A stretch of DNA of 64,000 nucleotides from Desulfococcaceae bacterium HSG9 (GTDB lineage: Bacteria; Desulfobacterota; Desulfobacteria; Desulfobacterales; JAUCGF01), in assembly GCA_030378005.1 (NCBI GenBank), contig JAUCGF010000078.1:1-64000 (forward strand), given 5' to 3'. Below, one piece after another: positions 16,281-26,442 of this stretch; within the stretch, counting starts at the first letter, position 1; each line of letters opens with the position of its first letter. Both the position numbers and the translations under genes were made by a program. Below the pieces are notes generated by a model. The model did no database searches. It was not told the origin of the DNA and saw only the letters and a program-made list of their open reading frames with translations.

Positions 16281-17369
16281 TTAGCCTTCCCCTGGCACCC
16301 CTGTTTTGCGCCGTCTGTCGGCACCAAAAATGTGCATATTTTTTTCATCCCACACCAGGCCTATTTTTTGGCCATGCTCAAAATACACCCGTCCCGGAAT
16401 GCGCACCATAATTTCAGAATGTTTCAGATCATCGGGGTCACTGCCGATACGAACACCGACGATTGTATCAGCGCCGTGGTAATCTTCAGAACTGACCGTC
16501 ACCGGCAAACAATCTTGATTTTCACTGATATGCAAATGTTCGGGACGAATACCCAATGTGCAATCGCCGTTGCCGGCCATGTTCACCAGCGCTGCAAAGC
16601 GTGAATAGTGTAATGCCGTTTTTTGAGTGTACGTATTTACATTAATCAGATTCATTGGCGGAGTGCCGATAAAATCAGCAACAAATGTGGTTGCCGGTTT
16701 GTGATAAAGGGCTTCCGGCGCACCGGTTTGTTCAATATGTCCGGCATTCAGAAGGATAACCTGATCCGCCATACTCATCGCTTCGGTCTGATCATGGGTT
16801 ACATAAAGAACGGTCATTCTCAAACGACGCTGCAACGCTCTTAATTCCAACCGCATTTCATGGCGTAATTTAGCATCCAGATTGGACAACGGTTCATCCA
16901 TCAGGCATACGGGATGTTCGGCTATGATTGCACGCGCCAAAGCCACGCGTTGTTGCTGCCCGCCGGACAATTGCGATGGTTTACGATCAAGCAACTGGTC
17001 TAAACCGACCAGTTCGGCTACCCGTTTCAAACGTTTTTCCCGTTCCGGTTTAGGAACGCGACGAACTTTTAACCCAAAAAGAATATTTTCGGCGACTCCC
17101 AAATGGGGGAACAAGGCATAAGATTGAAACACCATCGAAATCTTGCGTTGAGCGGGGTCTGCGCCGGTGACATCTTGATCTCCAATAAACACGTTTCCAG
17201 ATGTGGGCTGTTCCAAACCGGCAATCATACGCAATATGGTTGATTTACCGCATCCGGAAGGTCCTAACAAAACAACAAACGTTCCCTGTTTGGCGATAAA
17301 AGAAACATTCTCGGATGCTCTGGTTTCTCCGAATTGCTTACACAGCGAACGTACTTCTACTTGGCTCAT
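16281..17369 (-). CDS. Sugar/glycerol-phosphate ABC transporter ATP-binding protein (UgpC/MalK type)
   Basis: A 362-residue ATPase. The Walker A motif GPSGCGKST is at about residues 35-43, followed by the Q-loop FQSYALFPHL. The signature LSGGQQQRVALARA, Walker B VCLMDEPLSNLDAKL and switch His (YVTHDQ) follow in order. The C-terminal region from about 235 is a MalK-type TOBE/OB regulatory domain (TLGIRPEHL). It powers the CUT1-type importer encoded downstream, but four genes (antitoxin, toxin, Uma2, binding protein) separate it from the permeases. All are on the same strand, so they may still share a transcript. Confidence 0.92.
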   Translation of the reverse strand: MSQVEVRSLCKQFGETRASENVSFIAKQGTFVVLLGPSGCGKSTILRMIAGLEQPTSGNVFIGDQDVTGADPAQRKISMVFQSYALFPHLGVAENILFGLKVRRVPKPEREKRLKRVAELVGLDQLLDRKPSQLSGGQQQRVALARAIIAEHPVCLMDEPLSNLDAKLRHEMRLELRALQRRLRMTVLYVTHDQTEAMSMADQVILLNAGHIEQTGAPEALYHKPATTFVADFIGTPPMNLINVNTYTQKTALHYSRFAALVNMAGNGDCTLGIRPEHLHISENQDCLPVTVSSEDYHGADTIVGVRIGSDPDDLKHSEIMVRIPGRVYFEHGQKIGLVWDEKNMHIFGADRRRKTGVPGEG

Positions 17370-17517
17370 ACAAAATCTTTCGTTATTATTATGAGGTTAT
17401 TGCTAAAAAATAATGTCAGACATAAAATTGGATCAATATAAACCTGACAACCATAGCAAAGTTAAATAGAAAGGTCAAAAGAAATTTCTGACTTAGTAGG
17501 CACTATCGGTTTGTTGC

Positions 17518-19641
17518 TTATGCTTCATTAATTTTAAATTGATCAACCAATTTTTGCAATTGCGCCGCGACTTGCGCCAGTTCACCTGCGGAAGTGCTTA
17601 CTTTGCGGGCATTATTGTTTGAACTTTCAGACACATGGCTGACAGCCATAATATTTTTCGCCACATCAACTGCGGCACCAGCGGCATCCCCGGCATCTTC
17701 GCTCATTTCACTGACTTTGAATGCAATATCAGTGATGGAGGATGAGATACTGCTGATCACAACGTCAGCCTGAAGCATATTTGCGGACATTTCTTTGGTT
17801 GACTGGCTTTGTTGCCGCACCGCGTTGCTAATATCGTTGATTCGGCTGTTCACCGTGCGGATGATCGCAGACAATTCGGCAAACACTTTAATCGCATTAC
17901 CGGTTCTTTTTTGTACACTTTCAATCTGTACAGTGACTTCCGAAGCCGCTTCCGCACTCTGGATGGCCAGCGCTTTAATCTCGTTGGCCACCACGTCGAA
18001 ACCTTTACCGGCACTTCCGGCCGACGCCGCTTCAATACGCGCGTTAAGCGCCAATAAATTGGTGCGCGAAGCAATCTTTCCGATAACATCAATGATAGCG
18101 CCGATTTCATTCACCGCATCGTTAAGCTCGTTCATCGCATCAGATGCGATTTGGGCGGTTTCCTGAGCGCTGGCGGTCATTCCGGCACCCTCTTGGGAAT
18201 TTTCGCTTATGGCGCTGACGACTGTGTTCATCTCTTCAATTGAGGATGCTGCCGAATTCATATTTTGAGACATTTGTTCCGTAGATGATGAAATGGCAGT
18301 GATGTTTTCATTGATATCCTCAGTGGTGACGGCTATCGTATTAATTTTTACACTCATCTCTCCGGCCGCAGACGCCGACCGGCTTGATTTAGATGACACC
18401 GTCTCAACCTCTTCTGACATCCGGCCTGAAACGGAGGCCAAATCTCCGGCAAATCGGTTTACTGTATCGGCATTGCCTGCAATCTCCGCGATCATTTTTC
18501 GTAGGTTAGCCATAAAACGGTTGAATTGGTGCGCCAATGCACCGGTTTCATCTCCGGCAACGGCCAGGCTGACAGTCAAATCACCTTGGCCCGCGGCAAT
18601 CTCTTTGAAGCGTTTGACAATCATGTTTATTGAGCGTGTGATGGTGCGCCCCAGCAGGAAAACGAGAATGCTGACGCTGAAAAGCACTGCCAAAGCCGCC
18701 GAAGTTCCAATGTAGCCGCCTTTTTCAATTTTAGACATCATGGTTTTGGCCGTGGCCTCCATTGTATCAGTCATACGGGTTTTGATCTTTCCTGATTGGG
18801 CTATCAAATCTTCTTCCTTCTGTTTCAACGCCACTTGATGTTCTTTGAACGTCATAACCGTGGGATGTAACAGCTCGGCCGTTTCCCGATAGAGTTTAAC
18901 TATTTTTCTAAGATGTTCATAATAGCCTGAAATCGTTTCAATCGGGGATGTCAGAGATGACAAATGCAAGTAAAGTTGATCAGATAAAATCAGGATGGGA
19001 TGTTCCTTCTTTTTACTCAAGTCAGTTGCAAAATGCTCCAAACCCAAATCAATGCGATGAAAATTAATTTGTAAAAATGATTTGTGCAATTCCGGAATCA
19101 TGGTTGTCAGTTGCTGTAACGGTGTTACGTCTTCACCCTGAATCATCAGATCAAGCAATTTAACGGCAATCTCTTTATCAAGAGCATCTATGGCAGTGTC
19201 AAAATCAGCGCTCAGGGATGTAAGCTTCCGGTGAATCTGATTTATCCGTTCGCACTGCTCCAATACCATACGGATAGTCAGATTGAAATTTTTCAGTGAT
19301 TTGATTAAATGCTCATCTTGCACGCGATTTTGTAAATTATCAAGACGGACGGTAAGTTCATTGCCCGTCTTACTCAACAATTGGTCCTTACGATAAAAAG
19401 CGCTCACCAAATAGCTGGTGTGAGACAAAAGCATGGTCAGTTCTTTACTGGTATAGGCGTTTTGCGCCATTGCCTGGGAATGATGATCAAGCACGTCTTC
19501 TAAAGCGGTTTCTATATGCCGGTATGAATAAAAAATGCCGATGCTAATCACACCTGCCGCGATGTATAACATGCCATTGATCAGCAAAAGCTTGAATGTT
19601 ATTCCTCTTTTTATTTTCTTGAAGGGTTGTTTCATATCCAT
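17518..19641 (-). CDS. Methyl-accepting chemotaxis protein
   Basis: A 707-residue transmembrane chemoreceptor. TM1 covers residues about 13-32 and the periplasmic sensory region about 33-312. That region is long, helical and unassigned to a known ligand domain. TM2 is at about 313-332 ([15 protein letters not shown]), followed by a HAMP domain and a long cytoplasmic coiled coil. The signalling tip that contacts CheA/CheW is intact ([20 protein letters not shown]). No C-terminal CheR-docking pentapeptide is seen. Two orphan periplasmic binding proteins encoded just upstream on the same strand may present ligands to it. An 8-base inverted repeat (19656-19663 / 19690-19697) lies just before the start. 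Confidence 0.93.
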   Translation of the reverse strand: MDMKQPFKKIKRGITFKLLLINGMLYIAAGVISIGIFYSYRHIETALEDVLDHHSQAMAQNAYTSKELTMLLSHTSYLVSAFYRKDQLLSKTGNELTVRLDNLQNRVQDEHLIKSLKNFNLTIRMVLEQCERINQIHRKLTSLSADFDTAIDALDKEIAVKLLDLMIQGEDVTPLQQLTTMIPELHKSFLQINFHRIDLGLEHFATDLSKKKEHPILILSDQLYLHLSSLTSPIETISGYYEHLRKIVKLYRETAELLHPTVMTFKEHQVALKQKEEDLIAQSGKIKTRMTDTMEATAKTMMSKIEKGGYIGTSAALAVLFSVSILVFLLGRTITRSINMIVKRFKEIAAGQGDLTVSLAVAGDETGALAHQFNRFMANLRKMIAEIAGNADTVNRFAGDLASVSGRMSEEVETVSSKSSRSASAAGEMSVKINTIAVTTEDINENITAISSSTEQMSQNMNSAASSIEEMNTVVSAISENSQEGAGMTASAQETAQIASDAMNELNDAVNEIGAIIDVIGKIASRTNLLALNARIEAASAGSAGKGFDVVANEIKALAIQSAEAASEVTVQIESVQKRTGNAIKVFAELSAIIRTVNSRINDISNAVRQQSQSTKEMSANMLQADVVISSISSSITDIAFKVSEMSEDAGDAAGAAVDVAKNIMAVSHVSESSNNNARKVSTSAGELAQVAAQLQKLVDQFKINEA

Positions 19642-19952
19642 CTCTTTGGTATTTTAGGTGTCAAGATGTTGCTACCGAACGCCGAAACATGACACCTGAA
19701 CACTGGTGCATTAATCAACGGTTTTATCAATACGCACCAATTCGGATTCAGTGATAAAAAGTGAAATTTGTATTTTCTGTTAGCGGAAGATAGCACAAAA
19801 CTACATGGAAACCGGATAAAAAAAGGAAAACAGCCATTCCCTTTCTTATCCGCTACCCTTGCAGTGATTATGTACAAACATACCGTCGGCAACATAGGTC
19901 CATGCGAAGCCTGTATGCAAAATCCGTTAGAATCAGTAAAAATTAAAAGTTG
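19642..19952. other. Intergenic gap upstream of the chemoreceptor gene
   Basis: 311 bases between the chemoreceptor and the binding-protein gene upstream of it. The only structure seen is the inverted repeat AGGTGTCA (19656-19663) / TGACACCT (19690-19697), placed where a regulator could control the chemoreceptor promoter. No gene recognised. Confidence 0.4.
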
Positions 19953-20963
19953 CTAATCGGCCGCTTTTTCAAGACGAACCAATTCCGCACTGCGTAAGAT
20001 ACTCGGGCTTGGTTTGATTTTCAATGCTTTAAGCATATCAATATTGATCATGTGCTTGCCGTAAATTTCTGTTGTAATCGGAATTTGCGCCACCGGCGTT
20101 CCCTGCATCGCCTTTAAAAGTTTTTCAGCGGCCTTCGCGCCCTGTGCATGACCGGATACAAGCACACCGCACAAAGCACCCGCTTTAATACGAAAAGCAA
20201 TAGTACCGATGACGGGTTTGCTGTAAGCTTGTGTCAAAATTGACATGGTTTTAGATTCAGTCGGAACTTCGCCATTCTTATCCTTAATTCCTTTTATAAC
20301 AGCGAGATAGAGAAGATCGGCTGTTTTATTAAATTTTTGGGCGGCAACCAGCATTTCATCTATAGTTTTAACTTCTTCAAAAGCGACGATTTTCGCAGAA
20401 TAGGTATCTTGCTCTTTTTTAATCTGATTGAAGCCCGCTTTGGCAGACGGGCTTTCATTGCCCATAATAGCGACCGTTTTTGCAGCGGGCACAAGTTTCT
20501 GCGCCAGAGCAAGTGACTGCCTGACCAGCATCCGTTCCAGCACACCGCTGACATTGGAAGCCGGATAACCGTATTTTTCAGGTTCGGCATTCACGCCGCA
20601 AAACATCACCGGTGTTTTCACCTTATCTTTCAGATAAGGGACGACAAACATCGACTGGGCATTGTCATCCGCTGTGATCACGCCATCCGGTTGAAACTCT
20701 TTATAAACAGCCAAGGCTTCTTCAGCTTTTTGCGGCCCTCCTTCTAAATTTTTTTTGGTGTTCATATAAAAATAGCGGATTTCAGCTTTTTCAGCAAGAA
20801 CGGAATCGATGCCGGCTTTTATCTCCCGCACCCACGGAAAATCCGTTCCATAGCTGAAAACCACTAAAACTTTATAAGCAGCACTTTGACACACCGTGAC
20901 AGACATGAATAAAAGTGAGACAACCACCAAAACCGATACAACATACTTTCTTTGTTCTTTCAT
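19953..20963 (-). CDS. Orphan periplasmic substrate-binding protein (ABC_sub_bind/TrpX type), copy 2
   Basis: A 336-residue secreted protein: signal peptide to about residue 28, then YKVLVVFSYGTDFPWVREI and the typical two-lobe fold of the ABC_sub_bind (COG2984) family. An AGGAGGTCAGG ribosome site precedes the ATG. It is a tandem duplicate of the next upstream protein: the first 110 residues are almost identical, the middle is divergent and the C-terminus is similar again. No permease or ATPase gene is adjacent, so it is not an ordinary importer part. The chemoreceptor 311 bases downstream is a possible partner. The ligand is unknown. Confidence 0.82.
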   Translation of the reverse strand: MKEQRKYVVSVLVVVSLLFMSVTVCQSAAYKVLVVFSYGTDFPWVREIKAGIDSVLAEKAEIRYFYMNTKKNLEGGPQKAEEALAVYKEFQPDGVITADDNAQSMFVVPYLKDKVKTPVMFCGVNAEPEKYGYPASNVSGVLERMLVRQSLALAQKLVPAAKTVAIMGNESPSAKAGFNQIKKEQDTYSAKIVAFEEVKTIDEMLVAAQKFNKTADLLYLAVIKGIKDKNGEVPTESKTMSILTQAYSKPVIGTIAFRIKAGALCGVLVSGHAQGAKAAEKLLKAMQGTPVAQIPITTEIYGKHMINIDMLKALKIKPSPSILRSAELVRLEKAAD

Positions 20964-21022
20964 CCTGACCTCCTTTCATTTAACAGTTAATAATCAGTTT
21001 CTGCTGAAAAGCGATTTCACTA

Positions 21023-22033
21023 TCAATCGACCGCTTTTTCAAGACGAATCAATTCAGCACCCCGCAATGCAGCCGGATTTGGTTTTATTTTCAGTGCGTT
21101 AAGCATATCTATATTAATTATGCGCTTACTGTTGATTTCTCTTACAATTGGGATTTTTTCAACAGGTGTCCCTTGCATTGCCCTGAGCAGCATTTCAGCG
21201 GCAACGCTTCCATCTTGACTGCCAGATGCAATGAGTCCGCACAAACCTCCGTATTGAATGACAGGGTATTTAGTACTGATTATGGGTTTGCCAAAAACAT
21301 CTGTCAGAATTGACATGATTTTTAGAAACTCAAGCGGGTCACCATTTTTATCCTTAATTCCTTTTAATGAGGTGACATAGAGAACATCAGTTTCTTTTTT
21401 AAGCTCTGCGGCCATAGTCACCAACTCTTGTTCAGTGTTGGGCAGTTTAAAATCGACTATACGGGCAGAATACGTATCAGATTCTTTTTTAATCTGAGAT
21501 ATAGCCATTTTGGCTGTATGGCCGCTTCTCATCATAAAGCTCACCTTTTTAGCCGTGGGAACAAGCTGTTGCACAAAAGCGATAGACTCGGCTATATGCG
21601 ATTGTTCCAGAACACCTGATACATTGGATGCCGGATAGCCGTATCGGCCAGGCGCGGTATTAATACCGCAAAACATTACCGGCGTTTTTACTTTGTCTTT
21701 CAGAAAAGGAACTGCAAACATCGACTGAGCATTGTCATTTACCGTAATAACGCCATCCGGTTGAAACTCTTTATAAATAGACAACGCTTCTTCAGCTTTT
21801 TGAGGCCCTTCTTCTATGTTTTTTTTGGTGTTCATATAAAAATAGCGGATTTCAGCTTTTTCAGCAAGAACGGAATCGATACCGGCTTTTATCTCCTGCA
21901 CCCATGGGTAGTCGGTTCCATAACTGAAAACCACTAAAACTTTGTAGGTCGCGCTTTGACACACCGTGGCAGGCATGAATAAAAGTGAAACAGCCACCAA
22001 AACCGATACAACATACTTTCTTTGTTCTTTCAT
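21023..22033 (-). CDS. Orphan periplasmic substrate-binding protein (ABC_sub_bind/TrpX type), copy 1
   Basis: About 336 residues from ATG 22033 (MKEQRKYVV...), chosen because AGGAGGTCAGG lies just before it; an in-frame ATG at 22066 is less likely. A signal peptide precedes TYKVLVVFSYGTDYPWVQEI. The fold is that of ABC_sub_bind proteins, known for tryptophan (TrpX) and related ligands, though the specificity here cannot be told. It lies 59 bases upstream of its duplicate, in the same direction. Near-identity at the ends with a diverged central ligand-binding part suggests duplication followed by change of specificity. Confidence 0.82.
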   Translation of the reverse strand: MKEQRKYVVSVLVAVSLLFMPATVCQSATYKVLVVFSYGTDYPWVQEIKAGIDSVLAEKAEIRYFYMNTKKNIEEGPQKAEEALSIYKEFQPDGVITVNDNAQSMFAVPFLKDKVKTPVMFCGINTAPGRYGYPASNVSGVLEQSHIAESIAFVQQLVPTAKKVSFMMRSGHTAKMAISQIKKESDTYSARIVDFKLPNTEQELVTMAAELKKETDVLYVTSLKGIKDKNGDPLEFLKIMSILTDVFGKPIISTKYPVIQYGGLCGLIASGSQDGSVAAEMLLRAMQGTPVEKIPIVREINSKRIINIDMLNALKIKPNPAALRGAELIRLEKAVD

Positions 22034-22538
22034 CCTGACCTCCTTGCTAAACTGTAAATTCAGCACTCCTTTTCGCTCTACTGAGTGTTAAAAGTGTTTT
22101 ATAATCTGTCATCCCGACAAGCCATCATTCCAAGGTCAGGCATAATTCCAACTTGTTGTTTTGAATATGATTTTTGATTTCCACGCTATATGGCGGATAA
22201 AAAGTTGTTGAATTGAGCCGTAGCTGATTTATTAATGGAGTTAATATCCTTTTTCAGCCCGAACTTCAAGAAAAAAAATACTTTTGGAAGTGAATTCTCT
22301 GTAAATTTCAAATACAGTTATAACACATTGTCAATACGCTTTGACTATATCATAAAATTAAAAAAAACGATTTGTAAAAATAAAGATGTTCATATATACA
22401 CTCTTGAAGGTCATAATTGGTGATTTTATAATTGAGCAACTCCTTAATTCGTGGGTGTAAGCCACAATTTAAAATCACCAATAACGACCGTTCCGAGTAT
22501 AGTTGTTAAATTTAGATTAGTTTTGGGATGATACTGAA
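22034..22538. other. Divergent intergenic region with repeat and long inverted repeat
   Basis: A 505-base gap between the divergent binding-protein and phosphoesterase genes. It starts with a copy of a dispersed palindromic repeat (22046-22084). Near the phosphoesterase side there is a perfect 13-base inverted repeat, ATTGGTGATTTTA (22416-22428) and TAAAATCACCAAT (22470-22482), with a 41-base spacer. This repeat could be a regulator site or a leader hairpin. No gene recognised. Confidence 0.5.
22046..22084 (+). repeat. Dispersed repeat with ACTCCTTTTCG...CTACTGA tail, copy 1
   Basis: Begins gctaaactgtaaattcagc and continues actccttttcgctctactga. The copy at 56395-56433 matches it except at a few positions, and a rearranged, more palindromic version lies near 29512-29562. 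The core gct-aact-...-agtt-agc is palindrome-like. Confidence 0.6.
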
Positions 22539-23735
22539 ATGAAAATGGGTTTTATTATCTTTTTTGTAGTGATGATCAGTGTTATTGTCGGATCGAGTAT
22601 GTATATCAGGCGGCGTCTGATTAAACGTCTTAGGATTCCTAAACCGTATAGACGAATATTGGCACTGGTCGTTCTGATTACACCATTAACTGTGCCGGTC
22701 AATATTATTATAAGAAGATTGGGGGTTTCAGGTATCATTGTGGACCTGTTGGTTTGGATCGGTTATTTGGGATTTGCGTTTCTTTCCTTTATTTTAACCT
22801 ATCTGATTATTTTGGATGTGGTCAGGCTGTTTTCTAAAATAATTGTCAAAATTCTAAACCGGTCTGATAATGAAGAATCATCTGATCAAGATATTGATCC
22901 GGTGCGTCGTCAGTTGCTTGCGGATGTGGTCAATATCGGGATTATATCATCGGCGGTACTGTCAACGGCTTATGGTGTGTCTGAGGCGCGGCGCCTTCCG
23001 GTGGTAAAGGAAGTGCGGTTGCCGGTGCAAGGGCTTCCTGATGACTGTGATGGTTTCAGAATTGCCCAAATCAGCGATATTCATGTCAGCGAGACTGTTA
23101 AGCGTGATTGGGTGCGGATGGTTGTCCGGGAGGTAAACCGGACATCACCGGATATGGTTGCGCTCACCGGTGATCTGGCAGATGGTTCCACGTCGCGATT
23201 GATGGCGGAAGCAGCGCCGCTTTCCGATTTACAAGCGCCGTATGGTAAATTTTTTGTTACCGGCAATCATGAATATTATTCAGGTGTTTTTGAATGGACA
23301 GAGGTCGTGCGGCGTTTCGGGTTTACGGTGCTTATCAATGAACATCGTGTTATTCAAAAGGGCAGCGGACAAATTCTAATCGGCGGCGTTACCGATTATC
23401 GCGCCGGACGTTTTATCAAAAGCCACACGTCCAGTCCGCAAGCCGCAATTGCTGATGCACCGCGGACAGATTTTAAAATTTTGTTAGCGCATCAGCCCAA
23501 AAACATCTTTGAGGCCAGTCGAGCGGGTTTTGATCTGCAAATTTGCGGCCATACCCACGGCGGACAATTTTTTCCGTGGAATTATGCTATCCATCTGGTG
23601 TATCCGTTTAAAGCCGGCCTTTACAAAGTAAATAACACAAGAATGTATGTGAATCGCGGTACAGGCTATTGGGGGCCTCCAGTGCGATTGGGAGCACCTT
23701 CTGAAATCACGCTTTTAATATTAAAAAAAGTATAA
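22539..23735 (+). CDS. Membrane-anchored metallophosphoesterase
   Basis: A 398-residue protein. The N-terminal third holds about three or four hydrophobic segments, and the C-terminal part is a calcineurin-like metallophosphoesterase. Metal-binding motifs are complete: AQISDIHV, TGDLADG, GNHEYY and GHTHGGQFFPW. Relatives (YkuE/YaeI-type) act on phospholipid-linked or cell-wall substrates at the membrane face, but the substrate here is unknown. A 26-base gap separates it from argB, so the two may be co-transcribed. Confidence 0.88.
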   Translation: MKMGFIIFFVVMISVIVGSSMYIRRRLIKRLRIPKPYRRILALVVLITPLTVPVNIIIRRLGVSGIIVDLLVWIGYLGFAFLSFILTYLIILDVVRLFSKIIVKILNRSDNEESSDQDIDPVRRQLLADVVNIGIISSAVLSTAYGVSEARRLPVVKEVRLPVQGLPDDCDGFRIAQISDIHVSETVKRDWVRMVVREVNRTSPDMVALTGDLADGSTSRLMAEAAPLSDLQAPYGKFFVTGNHEYYSGVFEWTEVVRRFGFTVLINEHRVIQKGSGQILIGGVTDYRAGRFIKSHTSSPQAAIADAPRTDFKILLAHQPKNIFEASRAGFDLQICGHTHGGQFFPWNYAIHLVYPFKAGLYKVNNTRMYVNRGTGYWGPPVRLGAPSEITLLILKKV

Positions 23736-23755
23736 AATTTAAAATGAAATGGTAA

Positions 23756-24652
<897 letters not shown>

Positions 24653-24658
24653 CCGCTT

Positions 24659-25774
24659 ATGTCACAAGTACTTATCAAAAAGGCGTCATACAACTACGCC
24701 GAATTACGTCCGATCATCTTTGAGATGATTGATGTGTTGGCTCCTGATCTTATCACCCCACAAGCGCGTGTGCTGATTAAGCCCAACCTGTTGATGGCAG
24801 CGCCGCCGGAACGAGCGGTTCTTACACATCCGCTAATTGTTAAAGCGGTCGCCGAATATGTTATCGAAAAAGGCGGAAAGCCGTCAATTGCAGATAGTCC
24901 TGCGGCTGGTAAGTTTGCCAAAATTATTGAAATCGGAGGGTATCAGGCGGCTTTAAAAGACCTTGATGTTAAAATCGGCCCTTTTGAAACTTATGTCAAA
25001 ACAGACATCGGCGAACCGTTCGGGAAAATTGAGATCGCCCGGGATGCAATAGAGGCCGATGTTGTGATCAATCTGGCCAAATTGAAAACCCATGCCCAAA
25101 TGTTGCTCACCCTGGGAGTAAAAAACCTGTTCGGATGCATTATCGGATTGTCCAAGCCGGAATGGCATTTTCGTACCGGCGTGGACCACGAGATGTTTGC
25201 CAAGCTTCTGGTTCAGATATATAAAAAAGTGAATCCGTCAATTACATTGGTTGACGGTATTCTCGCAATGGAAGGCCAAGGGCCTGCTAAAAGCGGAACT
25301 CCCCGTCATCTGGGCGTGATTGCAGGCAGTCATGATGCCGTTGCGGTTGATTGGGCTATTTGTAATATGCTGGACATTGATCCGGAGCGCTTGCACACTA
25401 TTCGCGCCGCTCGCTATTTGGGTTGGGATAGCTTGGATATACAGGTCAGCGGAGACAGCTTCAAAGTAACTGATTTTAATCTTCCCCAATTAGGCACGGT
25501 TGTTTTCGGCCCCCGCCTATTTCAAAAATGGATGCGCCGGCATTTTATCCAAAAGCCGGTAGTCGAACAATCACTGTGTCGTTTGTGCGGTGAGTGCTGG
25601 GAATATTGTCCGGCCAAAGCCATTACGCGGCGTGAAAAGCAGATTGAATTTGATTATGATATTTGTATTCGTTGCTATTGTTGCATTGAAGTTTGTCCGC
25701 ATGGTGCGCTCAAAGCGGTCAAAGGGTGGGCTGGTGAATTGGCGGATCGAATTTATAGTAAGATGGTTCACTAA
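24659..25774 (+). CDS. DUF362 protein with C-terminal 2x[4Fe-4S] ferredoxin domain
   Basis: A 371-residue protein. The N-terminal 290 residues are a DUF362 domain (VLIKPNLLMAAPPE, then VINLAKLKTHAQMLLTLGVKN). The C-terminal part has two four-cysteine clusters, CRLCGECWEYCPAKAI and CIRCYCCIEVCPHGAL, expected to hold two 4Fe-4S centres. Such proteins are common in anaerobes and are thought to pass electrons, but no reaction has been established for the family. It starts 6 bases after argB, so it is probably co-transcribed. A link to arginine synthesis is not implied by the domain itself. Confidence 0.88.
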   Translation: MSQVLIKKASYNYAELRPIIFEMIDVLAPDLITPQARVLIKPNLLMAAPPERAVLTHPLIVKAVAEYVIEKGGKPSIADSPAAGKFAKIIEIGGYQAALKDLDVKIGPFETYVKTDIGEPFGKIEIARDAIEADVVINLAKLKTHAQMLLTLGVKNLFGCIIGLSKPEWHFRTGVDHEMFAKLLVQIYKKVNPSITLVDGILAMEGQGPAKSGTPRHLGVIAGSHDAVAVDWAICNMLDIDPERLHTIRAARYLGWDSLDIQVSGDSFKVTDFNLPQLGTVVFGPRLFQKWMRRHFIQKPVVEQSLCRLCGECWEYCPAKAITRREKQIEFDYDICIRCYCCIEVCPHGALKAVKGWAGELADRIYSKMVH

Positions 25775-25814
25775 TCATTCTTTCATTTGAAAAGAAACGA
25801 AAAAAGATTACATT

Positions 25815-26129
25815 ATGACAAAAATAATTATGCATAACAGCGAATTTTGGGCTTTTAGGAAAATACAATCCTTAGTCGGCCTGGAAATTAAAATACTGAA
25901 AAAGCAAGTTCTTAACATTCAAAACAAAATAACACATTTTGAGAACCTGTACGGAAATCGCGATAGAGATGCGCTTTACGGACAGGTTGATGATATGGAA
26001 CTGCTTGAATGGGAAGGAGAAATTGAAACGATTAATCGCTTGAAAAAGAAATTGAATTCTCTGTCGAAACACATACCCCTGGCAATATTTGCAATTTTAA
26101 CTACTGCTTTGTTTCAGTTAAAATTGTAG
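25815..26129 (+). CDS. Small protein with coiled coil and C-terminal hydrophobic segment, unknown
   Basis: A 104-residue open frame in AT-rich DNA. Residues about 20-80 are charged and coiled-coil-like (LKKQVLNIQNKITHFENLYG; later EIETINRLKKKLNSL), and residues about 88-102 are hydrophobic, so it may be tail-anchored. There is no recognisable family and only a weak ribosome site. It sits 40 bases after the DUF362 gene and could be the start of an inserted AT-rich segment that continues through the PLD-type protein. Confidence 0.45.
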   Translation: MTKIIMHNSEFWAFRKIQSLVGLEIKILKKQVLNIQNKITHFENLYGNRDRDALYGQVDDMELLEWEGEIETINRLKKKLNSLSKHIPLAIFAILTTALFQLKL

Positions 26130-26442
26130 ATTCAAAACGTATAAATATTTAAATATTAACAAGTTGAAAACAGTCTGCGGCAAAATTCAGATAAAACCGT
26201 GTTCAGCGCAACAAACAAAACCTGAAAAAGAGCGTTATGAGGCAGAGCCTCGTAACGAGCAACTCACCCTCTGGCCTGATTCCAACGCATCCCCCGACTT
26301 AATCATACACGCCGCAGACATTTTGCAAATCTCCAGAACCAGGTCAATGGCTTTGTTTATATTTTCTTGACTATTTATATGCTTTATTCTAAATGCTTGA
26401 ATATTATTGTATGATATTTAGAAGTTAAGCAGAGAGGTCGAA
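26130..26442. other. AT-rich intergenic gap with a palindromic repeat
   Basis: A 313-base gap containing the second copy of the GTTACGAG...CTCGTAAC palindrome (26234-26256). A short open frame across it is created by the repeat and is not considered a gene. Confidence 0.45.
26234..26256 (+). repeat. Palindromic repeat, GTTACGAG...CTCGTAAC family, copy 2
   Basis: Begins gttatgaggc and ends gcctcgtaac. It corresponds to 13583-13605 in opposite orientation, with a few changes, and has self-complementary arms. Confidence 0.65.

Noticed and set aside
26164-26370. 68-residue open frame before the PLD-type gene
   Set aside because: It overlaps the GTTACGAG palindrome, has no recognisable features and lacks a ribosome site.
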